In this document: piece by piece, positions 12,307 to 23,900 of the stretch
Layout: every line of letters starts with the position of its first letter
Position numbering within the stretch: position 1 is the first letter of the stretch
NCBI GenBank assembly: GCA_034670405.1
Contig: JAXDDX010000010.1
Coordinates: 1,484,501 to 1,548,500 of the forward strand
Reading direction: 5' to 3'
From: Hoplostethus atlanticus
Taxonomy: Eukaryota > Chordata > Actinopteri > Trachichthyiformes > Trachichthyidae
DNA: 64,000 bases
The notes under the pieces: generated by a model
Databases searched by the model: none
Seen by the model: the letters and a program-made list of their open reading frames with translations, nothing else
What the model was told of the DNA's origin: nothing
Made by a program: the position numbers and the translations under genes

Positions 12307-14970
12307 GGCAGTAAATAAGCATAAGCATATTATGGAGTAAGTCATCAAGAATCCCAGTGGCTATTCTTGTAGCACAATATGACATTTTAGTCCAAGATGA
12401 GAAATAGCTCTGTGGGTGATAATTATCTTAGTCTGACAGATGAACAGCAGTTCGAGGCTGGCAAACAATTCCTTGATTCAAAGACACAGGTTGCTTGGAG
12501 GAGGGACTCAGTTCAATAAAGAATAATTTAAAACATCACCATTATAGCCCATTTTTGTCCAGCCTAAATTATTTTCCATTCCAAAGGGTTTTGACACTTT
12601 GATCCAAATCAATTTGATTCTAAGTGATGAATCAATGCCATTGCAGCTGATGATGGTGCACCAGTCTGAAATATGCTGCATATGTGCACACAACAGGCTG
12701 GGTAATGACTGTATTGTATTGCTTCAAAGGCAACACTACCCAAATTGATCCATACACTGTTACTCTGCAGAAGAAAGCATTTTATTTTGTTTTTGATTTC
12801 GAGTTATGAGTTCTCAATATCAATGAAATTGCAATCCTATAGAATGTTCAAATTGCAAGAAAACTGTATGGACTGTAGAATTGGGACAGTCGATGTTTAG
12901 TATGCATGAGGGAATATAACTGCACAGACAATCTTTTTTATTTTTAGCTGGCCATGGACTAGGCAATCATGAGAGCCTGATGAAACAACACATTCATCAA
13001 GCATGTGATTGCATGTCAGATGCGTGGGGAGACAGGCTATTAGCTAATTGGTTGCATGTATGTTGACTCTTGATTCATATTACCCTTAATGGGGTGGGTT
13101 TTTTATACAGTAGTAGGGCCACTCAGCCAAAGCTAAAAGAACAAATGGCTGAATATGGAGAAGTGAGAGGTCATTAGAAAAGAAGAGGGTAGTGACAAAG
13201 GCAAGGCGTCCAATATGAAAAACAGGCATAGAAATGTAGAAATGCTCAAGATGTATGTGTGAGTGTGTGAATGATTCATATATCGTTATTTTTTAACAAA
13301 GCAGAATCGGCTTTCTCAGTTTGGCTTATGTAATGCACTAAATCCATATTATTTTGTGAGAACAGCCTACAAACGATAGAATAAACATTATATTCAATTC
13401 TTGAATTCTTATTCAATTTTTGAATGATCATTTGGCTTGTGCTCTTAAGATGACAGGCACACATTTTAACAATGTTGTTATGCAAATAAGAATTGGTAAG
13501 GTACAGAGAAAAACAATGGCAATAGCATGGCAAAGGCATTATGTCACTGATTATTGCAGTGGAAGTTGAGTATTGAGTTGACTGTTCAGGTCCACAAGAG
13601 TAGGTCGTAAAGGCAACCACCATGGGACTATAGGGGCACCAAGCCTGCTGAGGGGCAAGAAATCAATGTATGTAAAAAATGTAAAAATTGAGGTTCTTTA
13701 TCTCCCAATTAATTACATGTAGGCAATGATTACCAAATCCCAAGGTATAAACAAGGTTTAATCCAATCAAGTACCAACATTTGGAAGGATTTAAGGTCTT
13801 CTTAATTTATCTCTTTCACGTTTTTGATGAAACACTAGGAGGAAACTGTCAGATTTCAGAATGATTAGCAAAACGATATCCAAAGTCTTGAAGGGGTCTT
13901 GACGATCATTTTAACATTTTCAGTATGAATTTGGACTTATTTGGGTTGTTAGATAGAGAATTGCATTGTATTAAACTGAACCAAGAATATAATAATATTC
14001 TAATATAATATGGTAGGGAGCCTGATAAGGGATTTTTACTTCTCATTCATCTGTCTGTGTAATAAACGGGGGTGTTTTCTCTGAGAGAGTGAGCAGTTAG
14101 TTAGTTGACAGAGGCAGTTGAACTCCACACCGAAATAAATGTGGTTTCCTTGCTTACAGTGCCTCTGCCAGGCACATAGCAAGAGGCGAAACTGGCTTAG
14201 CAATGGCTAGTTTGTTAGCATCCCTATAACTAGATACCTAATGATGAGGCTTTAATGTCTTCTTAACATAGATATCAGGAAGTGCTTAGAGAGAAGTGGA
14301 TCTAACCGTCCATCTAGTTAAGCTAGCCTGTTAGACGCTATCTTGCAGCTGTCAGTCGCTCGTTGACAAATGCTGTTATTGGTCGCGTTTTAGACATTTT
14401 AAGGGTGAAAGCAAATGCTAAATTGTTGAATATTACAACCACAAGCCTCGGGCTGACAAGGCTATTACGGGATGAAAATCACCAGCTGCATCATGCCAAC
14501 AGGCATCAGCAGATTTGACGATTTTGCTTTCAAAATAAAAGCGCATTTGTCATTCAACATACGGTATTTCAACAAATAGGTTGATTAGTATAGATCTACA
14601 ACTACTAGAACTAATACTACTATTATTAATACTATACTACTACTATACTACCACTTCTGCTGCTATAATAATAATAATTGGTAGTAGTATTAGTAGTACT
14701 AACAATAGTATTGCAGTGTACAGAACAACAAAAAGCATGAGATTAACTTCAAGGCTTTTTTTGATTGTCACCTGGGTATTTTGTATTGTGCTTTAATTTG
14801 AAGATGTGACCGGAAGCCATATGTGAAAGAGAGCAGTGTGTCAGCATGTCATGTGTCACGAGCCAATGTAGGAAGTAGCCAAGCAACTGTTAGCAAGCGA
14901 AACAATAATAATGAAGATAGGAGTCAACGTTACATAGCTACATCAACTAGGCGATTTGAAGTGTTTGCGT
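12307..14970. other. Intergenic upstream of sppl2a
   Basis: No gene recognised. An imperfect ACT/ATT trinucleotide patch lies at about 14596-14700. ORFs at 12508-12693 and 13276-13623 (minus) have no family motif. Confidence 0.5.
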
Positions 14971-14974
14971 GCCA

Positions 14975-14982
14975 TATATAAG
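14975..14982 (+). promoter_or_regulatory. TATA-like box of sppl2a
   Basis: TATATAAG lies 52 bp before the sppl2a start codon. If used, it would place transcription start near 15005-15010 and give a leader of only about 25-30 nt. Based on position alone. Confidence 0.3.
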
Positions 14983-15022
14983 GGAATTAATGTTGATACT
15001 GTGCGAATCTGTCAAAAAACGA

Positions 15023-15037
15023 ATGTTACCAATATGA
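15023..15037 (+). CDS. Minimal upstream ORF of sppl2a (4 codons)
   Basis: ATG TTA CCA ATA TGA: a four-codon ORF whose stop overlaps the sppl2a start in an ATGA. The sppl2a ATG has A at -3 (favourable); the upstream ATG has C. If included in the mRNA, it could lower translation or feed termination-reinitiation. It matters only if transcription starts upstream of 15023. Confidence 0.35.
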   Translation: MLPI

Positions 15038-17966
15038 CGAACGCTGTCAGGATCATTATTTTATCAGTCATTTTCTTGGCATCGCAGGTAAGTTGGCAAA
15101 AAGTGGGTCGACGTTAGCAAATGACAGGCCTGATAGCTAGATTTAACATCGTCAAACATGTGATCGCCCTGAATTATTTACGGTTATGTTCGCAGCTTGT
15201 AGTAATGTTATTTATTCTTGCATAGGTCGTAACTATCGTGGATACATGCCACCCTCTATTACATACAAAAAGAGAAAGCAACAAATAATGAGGACTAACA
15301 CTTAAGCTGTCCACGAGCTAACTTAGTTGTAGTGTTAGGGTAAGAGTAACATGATTCTCTCACAATTCTCTAGCTTTTAATGCTGCATGACATATGGAGA
15401 AGACTGTAGATATGATTTTTCCCAAATTGAAAATACCAACCACGACAGGTTTCAACTGTTTAATTATAGCTTATTTGCGAACTCGGTCTTTGGCGATGGA
15501 CGATGTCTGACTTCTGCTTTCGAGCATTAACGTTACCATCAAGGAAATCTATGCAGTTTGGTTTAGATAATGATATATTCATTTCAATTATAACGAAGAG
15601 AACGAATGGTTTTCATTACATAAGTGACAGTTTTTGTCCATATGACATGAATAGTGTGGCATAAGTTAACTAGCTAACGTTAGCTGTCCACCATTACGTG
15701 TAAGGGAATAAGCTGTGGAATTCCCCTGAAGTAGACTAACTTCCCTTGTTCACTCACTTCGCATGCAAAGTATGATAGACACGCACGACTAGGCTGGGTT
15801 AGGTTCAGCTGTTTAATTGTGAGAGAATCATGTTACTCTTTACTCAAACACGTTTCTTTTCCAACAGGTAAACTGCCAAGAGGCAATCTTGCACATTTCA
15901 GATGGAACTGTAAGTAAGGAGTATTGCCTTGTCTACAATCACTCCTGGACCCCCCTGTCAGAAACTCTTGACAATGCTGTAAGTTTTTCATTTAATTTCT
16001 TGGGACAAGCCTTCACAGTCACCAAACCACATGAACTAACTTTTAGAATACTAGATTTCCTAAGTGGCTGGTAGACAAACCTAGACGAACTTAACTGAAA
16101 TGTGAAAATGCGGATATATCACCACCCACAGGCAAAATTTAGCACCTGCTGGCGAGTAATGATGTCCTGAGATGACATGTCTTTGTTGTTGCTCTTAGTA
16201 CACAAATATGTGAGATGTATCATGATTATTATAGTTATAAGGGGAATATTAAGGGAAATCTCTGCACCATCCTAATTGTAAAATTTCTGAATCGCCCACT
16301 GGTGTCTCTTCACTGACGGAGGTGTCGTCCTCATCCAGGTGCAGTATCCAGTGGTGAATCTGACATCCACTATGCTGTGTGATGCCTCAGCGGTCCGTCC
16401 AGAGGTGGTAATGGGCAAAGCGCTGGTGGTGCTGAAAGGAGATTGTGACTTCAGCCAGAAAGCTTTGGTTGCTCAGGGCCTAGGGGCTACAACTTTGCTC
16501 ATTGCCAGCAACACAACTTTGGTAGGACATTTACATTAATCTTTATTGTGTTGATGGATTTGGCATGCAGGGATGTGATTTTACAATTGTGTTCCTTCAG
16601 GATTTCACGTCTTTTGATACACAACTTGGATTCATTTGAAGATGTACAAGCTTTCCAACCCATTTTGTGTTGCCCTGATCACAACTCTGAGCTGTGGTGT
16701 GAACAGACTCTGAAAGGGGGAGGGGTAAAATTATTTATAAGGGAAACTTCTGGATTGTCTGGCTGGCTCAGTTGGATAAGGTGCCTACCATGTAAATGCA
16801 ACATATTGAGTTCAAATCCAGCCTGGAACCTTTGTTGCTTGTTACATCCACTTCTCTCCCATCTTTTTCTGTCTCTTTTCACTGTGAACTGTCTAAAGTA
16901 GAAATTACATTAAAATAATTTTTAAAAAGGCATTTTCCCCAGAAATGTGAAGGGAGGGATGATGCTCCCCCGGGAAGACATTTTTGAAAATCTATAAAAA
17001 TAAAAACAAATTCTGGTGAGTTTTGTACAGTGGCAAGGGAGTATGTAATATACTTGCAGTCTAATGTAGTCCAGTCTAACAAATGCAGGAACAAAATGAA
17101 ATGCAACATGAAATTAAACTTAATTAAACCTTAATTGCTGCCCGTACGCTGTAAAATGGTAAGAATTTCTAACTTTATGAAGCTAACAGGTATTAAGAGA
17201 GACTGGTAGCGTCACAAGCAAGTTAGCTATACCCTGCAAGTACACAAATGGTCCATGTGTGTCAATAGAAGTTGACAATGTGTCATTTGTATTAATGACA
17301 GAGGTCACACCATTGGCAAATATGTATTTTGTTAAATTCTAACCTAGGTGTTGTAAATCTCGTTTATATCTGGTTCTTCAGTTCACGCCATCAGCCAATG
17401 ACTCAGAATATGCAAAGGTCCACATTCCTCTGGCCCTCATGAGGTACAGGGACTTCCTGGATGCACAGCAGGTTAGTCAACTATCTTTATTTCTTCAGGT
17501 GTAGCTGGCACTACTGAGTGTGACCCTGTGTAATTCAGTAGAGCATGTTGCGCATTCATGCCACTGTCATTGCTTTGGATAGATGCATCCACGAGGTGGC
17601 ATCTAGTGGAAGAGTGGCATCTATGTGTTGCCTACTGAGCCCCTAATTGCTCTGGGTGCCCTGTCTAGGGGCACGGTGTGTGTTCCTATCCAAAATGACA
17701 ATTCGCCTTCTGTATTCTTCAATTACCTTGTGTGAAATGGCTAATTAATTATTTGTTCTCTCTCTTGCTTTCTGTTTCACAACATGTTTATTTTCCATTT
17801 TAAGTGTTTCTAATGTGTGCGTGTGTCCTCAGGTGTTTGGTGAAGGGATGAAAGTGCAGCTGTATGCTCCTCCACACTCCAAAATCGATGCAAGCATCGT
17901 GGTCATGCTGCTGATTGCCATTTTAACGGTTGCCCTGGGAGGCTACTGGAGTGGGGCGTGTGAAAG
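15034..17966 (+). CDS. sppl2a: sppl2a exons 1-5: signal peptide, PA domain, first helix
   Basis: Exon 1 (18 codons) encodes a signal peptide, MTNAVRIIILSVIFLASQ; cleavage is likely near VNC-QEA in exon 2. Exons 2-4 give the luminal protease-associated domain (residues about 20-150) with Cys and Asn-glycosylation sequons (NHS, NLT, NTT, NDS), as expected for an SPPL2 ectodomain. Exon 5 ends the ectodomain and encodes the first membrane helix (SIVVMLLIAILTVALGGYW). The start at 15034 is chosen because it opens directly into the signal peptide and has A at -3. Confidence 0.93.
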
Positions 17967-20900
17967 GTGAAATATTGCGGTTGCGCATATTTTAGAGCAC
18001 TTAGCTTAGCTCCCTGTTCACAGTGATTTTCCCAAACATACACCATAACAATAACAGTGCTAGTTGTGTCGCTCATAAATAACCCCAAGAACCTGTGTGG
18101 AAAGACTGGACTGACATAAATCAGCATAGTGGATGGGTGTCAACCTTCCATCAATTTCACAAACACTGAGCATGCAACACGATTTCATGTTTTCATGTTT
18201 CATGGCAGAGACCACTTGAGCAATGGTGAGGCAGGTGGCAGAAAGGGTGAAAACAAAGCAGACAGCGGAGAACTGTCCCTTTACTCTCCTCTCAAAGTGG
18301 TCATCTTTGTAGCCCTGATGTGTGGGATGCTTGTCCTTATGTACTTCTTCTACAATATCCTTGGTGAGTGGGACCAAAAACTGCACTCAGATATACTAAA
18401 GAAGTAATAACTTCTGGTGTTTTATTGATGTGTTTTGTGTCCCTTTTTTCCCCAGTGTACATCATTATTGCGGTATTCTGCATAGCATCAGCCACAGCTC
18501 TGTTCAGCTGTCTAGACGCAGTGATGGACAAGATAGGTTGTGGCACTCTGAGGTATGAGAACGACTCTTTCAAAAAGGTTATATAAATATGTATCTTTCT
18601 CATCAGTGCTGAGCAAATATAACATGGCTAATAGCCAATAGTCATATTAGACTCGCACACAGTGGTGTCGTTCCACAAACATGTATTACAGAGAGATGAA
18701 GGATTCAGCCTGAATAGATCTTTATCAGTAACAAATTTTCATGTGTGTTTACTTCCTTTGAAAATGAATATGGCTAAAACCTGTCTGCTCTCTCTGACAC
18801 ACAATGACAGTATTTACTAAGTTGCTCCACAAATTGCTGCATCCCACCCAAACAAGACAGCCATTATGGTTACATTGGGAATTGTGGAAGATGTGGCTCT
18901 TGTTTATGAGCTGCTGTCTTCCAGCCCCCCATCCTTCCTTGTCTGTTTATGAATCACACTGTGGCAGGCAAACCTAAACTCTGTGTGCTTGTGCGTGCGT
19001 CTTTGTGTGTGTCTTTCTGTAGTTTCTCTATCCGAAGTTGGAGCTTCTCTGTGAGGTCTCTTATACTGGCTGCAGTGTGCATTGGCATAGCTGTGGTCTG
19101 GGGCGTCTACAGGAATGAAGACAGGTACTGTCTGGACAAACACACACACACACTAGTATCATCTTTCTGTCTCCCTTACACTCACCCTCAGGCGTGCCAG
19201 CGCCCCCACATACCAGTGGTACAACAGGAAGTGTTTTTTGGTTAAAATTGACCTCAAAGGCCTGTTGCCATTGCAACACCCAGTTCAGCGTTCCCAACAG
19301 GGTTGTCTATTTGTGAAAATTGAACATTTGGGTAGCCAACTGAGAACCCAAGTTAACCAGAAAGTTGTTGGATATTTTTATTTCCTGTGGCTGGTCAGTG
19401 TCCCTGGTTCAGTGTAGATATTCACAGCCTCTCAATACAAAAGCGGCCTCTGCTTAAACAGAAGTTGTATATCTTATTCTTATATATGTCAGAAAAGTAT
19501 ATAGTACTTTAAGAAACATTACACATTTCTAGAATAAATGAATATGAAAATACTAGCTTGTGTGTCTTGTTTCAAGGAATAGCTGATAAAATGATAGGAA
19601 TTTATTTGATAATGATAATGAAAATATATCGGCAGATGCTCCAGTCTGATAAATCCTCAAGTACTAATCTAAAAAGTATTGAGGATAACACAAGGCTTGA
19701 TGATTGTTTCCGGTTGTGGTGCTGATATACTTAGATCATTTGTATAAACTTTTGTTTTGTACTTGTAGATGGATCTGGATCTTGCAGGACCTCCTTGGCA
19801 TTGCTTTCTGTCTCAACTTCATGAAGACCATCTCACTGTCCAATTTCAAGGTACCTCTGAACTGACACCTGATGCTTCACAACCCTTCTCCTCCACGAGT
19901 CACTTCCTTCTTCCTTTTCTACTTGCTCTAATACACTCGTGTTGAAGTAAAAATAATCCGTTCTACCCATCTCCTCTGCTCTTATTTCCTATCGTAGCAC
20001 TTGATCCATTATCACTCTAGGATCACAGGAATATTTTGTTTCATCTGTGTCAGGGCGTGTTGGCTTGGGCCCTTGCACTCCTTTGTATTGGTCACTTGCA
20101 GTGTTGTTGATCTAGGAATTTAAGCTTATTCTACAATTGCAGAACCTCATTGTAAGTTGTTCTAGATAACCGTCAGCTAAATGCCTAAAATGTAAATGTG
20201 AAATGTCCCCCTCTGTGTCAGAGAAAACTATACCTTGGCTAAAGAGTGCCTGAATATGTAAAACATGAGGGATGATTTAAGTGTGATTTTCAAATTTATA
20301 TTGGTGGATACTATTTAAGTGTATTTTTTAAAACAAATCCCTGTACATTTACTGTACTTGGTGATCAAAGTGCACCTCAAGCAATTATTTTTGTTTTTCT
20401 CTCATCTGGAATCTACTCTTGTCCCTCATATAACCTGTGCCTTTCTCCATTATCTCACAGATTTGTGTAATTCTGCTGAGCCTCCTGCTTGTGTATGACG
20501 TCTTCTTTGTTTTCATCACTCCGTTCTTCACCAAGGTACGAGATGCACTAATCCATAAAAAGAATCAGCAATTACATTTTGATTACAGTGGGGAAGGGGT
20601 GGGGATTCGACACAGTCAACTCCCATTGATTTCTAATGAAGATAACTGTTTTCCTGCCTTTTCCCCGACAGTTCCTTTGTTCCTTTGTTGTCCCAAAGTT
20701 GAAAGTCATTTTGCAGTCACAAAAGCCCAAAAGACACACACACATGTAATATTAAACAAAACACAAGTACAAAAATGACATACACACATAATGGCAATGT
20801 ACTAATCAACTACAGATTAAAGTCTATATGCAATGAACAGTGTTATTTCACAGTTCGATTGCTGTCCTGGTGGTGCAGTAGGATGCATGGTGGTTTTCTA

Positions 20901-23900
20901 TATATTTGTAGGATATATAATATAAATGCACGGCATGGTTTCTCTCTCTCAACAGAATGGAGTGAGCATCATGGTGCAGGTTGCCTTGGGCCCTGATGCA
21001 TCTGGAGAGAAGGTAAGTCACCACTCTCCTGCATCACTTCCCATCTTAAAGGGGAACTCCACGTCACTTAGGTTGTTCTGTTAAAAAAATAAGTTTATTT
21101 TCTTCTGTTTTGAGTCAAGTTATGAGATGGTTGAAAGAAAACTTGTATAACTAAGTTTAACATCTAGAATTATGAAGAGGAAAAAGTAGATATTTAATGT
21201 TTCAGGGGAACATGACTATCCATAACATTTTCTTTCAGCCACCTCAGGCACTGCAATTTGATACCATCTTAAGTTTTGCATTTTTACTGTAAACACTTGG
21301 AGGATGTCTACTTTTACAGAATAACAACCTAAAAGCCAACTTTGGAATTCCCCTTCAAGCTTGCACTAGCTTTATTAACAACCTGGCTGATCTGGAGTGA
21401 TGTGCAGTATGTGTTGTCGATTCCCTGCGGGGATGGATAGACCGACTGACTAACTGTGCGTTGGGGTTGGGTGGGCTCTATCGTAGACACCAGGTAACAT
21501 GGTGGAGATCCCCGCTGAACCCCAGGCTCCCTCTGAGAAAGTAAGGCCTATCTTGTTACCCATCATTGTTACATCCTAGACTGGGGTGGGGGAGGGCTGG
21601 GCGCTGTAGATCATGGATCATTCAGGTACTAACGGTGTACAACTAACTCGATATCAGTGCTGCCAGTTTTTATTCATTTTTAATTAAAAGTTTCTAGTTG
21701 GTTGACAGCACAGATAACCAAATAAACAGTTGACAGACTAAGACAATTTTAAAATACGAGTAAGGGGACAGGTGTGTACACCACGAGCATTGTTTCTTCT
21801 TTTTGCTCTTGCCTCTCTGTGTGTATCTATTGTGTATTCTTTTTCTCCAGTGTGGATATCAACCTCCCCTGATAGCCATGTGAAAACAAGGCACTGAAGC
21901 ATATACTTTTCCAAGCTCTTTCACAAAATTGATAAGTGAAGCAAGGGAGAGGAACATTTCCAGTTCTTAGACTTTCACGTGATTATCAGGAGGGGAGATG
22001 ATACCCTTTCTCATGTATTGTCACATTTTTAATTTCTAATCTCCAGTGTTAGCATTGTTACCATTTCTCATTGAAATGACATGATAATGAGGGTATTAGA
22101 GGTTTTTTCACTCATTACCCTGCAGTTAGAGGTACCCGTAGGTTTCAGTAGATAATGTTAACAAAACATTTTAAGATAGCTGAAGGATAAATCTGAACGG
22201 TGGAGAAAATTGAAGGTTGAGATTCAAAATGTCATTGTAGGCCTTTAATTTAGCTGCCTGGTTAAATACGGGTCAAGAAAGGGATCTCAGTTGACCCTTC
22301 CTGTCCTTCCTCCTCCTCAGCTGCCAGTCGTGATGCGTGTCCCACGGTTCTCAACCTGGGCTCAGAACCTGTGTGGGATGCAGTTCTCCATTCTGGGCTA
22401 TGGAGACATCATTGTTCCAGGTGAGCTAAAAACGTCACCACAGTAACCTTCACAGTTATACATAGGCGGATTAGCATAGCAAGCGGGACCTCACTCAAGA
22501 GATTTGATGGTTTTTTTTCTTCCGGATAGTCCCAGGCAGCCAATCATCTCAACGTGGTCTCTTTGATACCTTCGTATTGTCATTAAAACGTGCATCATAA
22601 TTGCACAAGAGCAAGCAGAGCAATCACTGACTTTCTCTATTTTTAATTTCAACAATGTTATCCCCTTTGTTAAGCTAGCTTGTTTAGTAAACATCCGTAC
22701 AAGCTGAATGCACCCTCATAGAAAATTGGTATACTCATATCACCTTCACCAATACACTTTGTTTCGTCAACTTGCACATGCAATAACCAGACTGTCCTCT
22801 CAGACTTTAGTGATATAGCAACATCTTAACCACACCAGTCCCAATGTTCTGGCCTCTATCAAGGTGAAAACACAAGGATAATAGAATAAAGTAATGTACT
22901 GGCATATATACATATACTGAGAGAGATCGGCCTGTATTAGGTGTGTGTAATTGATGTCACTGGCCAGCCAGAATGGGTGAGGAACGTGCAACTCAACTGT
23001 TGCTTTCACTTGGCATTTAGAGTCAAACCCAAACTAATTATGTTTAACAGGAGGAAGCCAAAATGTGACAGAGTACATAAAAGCAAAGAATTCTTATATA
23101 ATCTAAAGACCTCACACTCTGCCTCCCCATCGGTCCAACAGGTCTTCTTGTGGCCTACTGCAGCAAGTTCGATGTGTGGATCAACAGCCGCAGGAAGGTC
23201 TACTTCGTCAGCTGCTGCATAGGTAACTCGCAGCACGACCAGCTCTCTCTCAACTATACTGCTCCTGAGTGCATTTACATGTACATCAATGTCTCGTTAC
23301 TCGATACTCAAATACTGTGACTTGAAGTTACCACGTAAACATCAAATCCTGTTTATAATAATTTGATTAAGGTCCTGATTATGAGAAACTGGATATACTG
23401 AGCCATATGTACATGTACATGTACTTACCCAGCTTACTATTGGTTTACACAGTCTTGGTGAGCTCAGTCTCCATGGCCACATTTCTAATATTGGTGCTAC
23501 TGCATAGCTCAATGGATAGCACATTTCACAACACTGGCAGGGGCTGTCATACTATATAATATATATCCATACCTATTCATACAGTACCTAACGTATTCTA
23601 GTGTTGAAATTGTTGGTTGCATTTATTTATTTATTTTGTTTATGTGATCCTCTTTTTTACTATAGTGTTATTTATACTCTATTAGCCTTGTTGTATCCTG
23701 CTGTTATTTGAAGCTGCAATGGTCCAAATCATTAAACTGTCATGCCTTTTGTAATACTTTTGCTTACTGAAAATGCAAACATTCCCTTTCCTGACCACTA
23801 GGTGTCCCTGTTCTCTGCCCTTTCTCAATCCAGTTTACTCCCAGAACTTCACCAGATTCAAGTTGTGTGAGTTTACTAGTATGTGTTGCAAACTTGCCCT

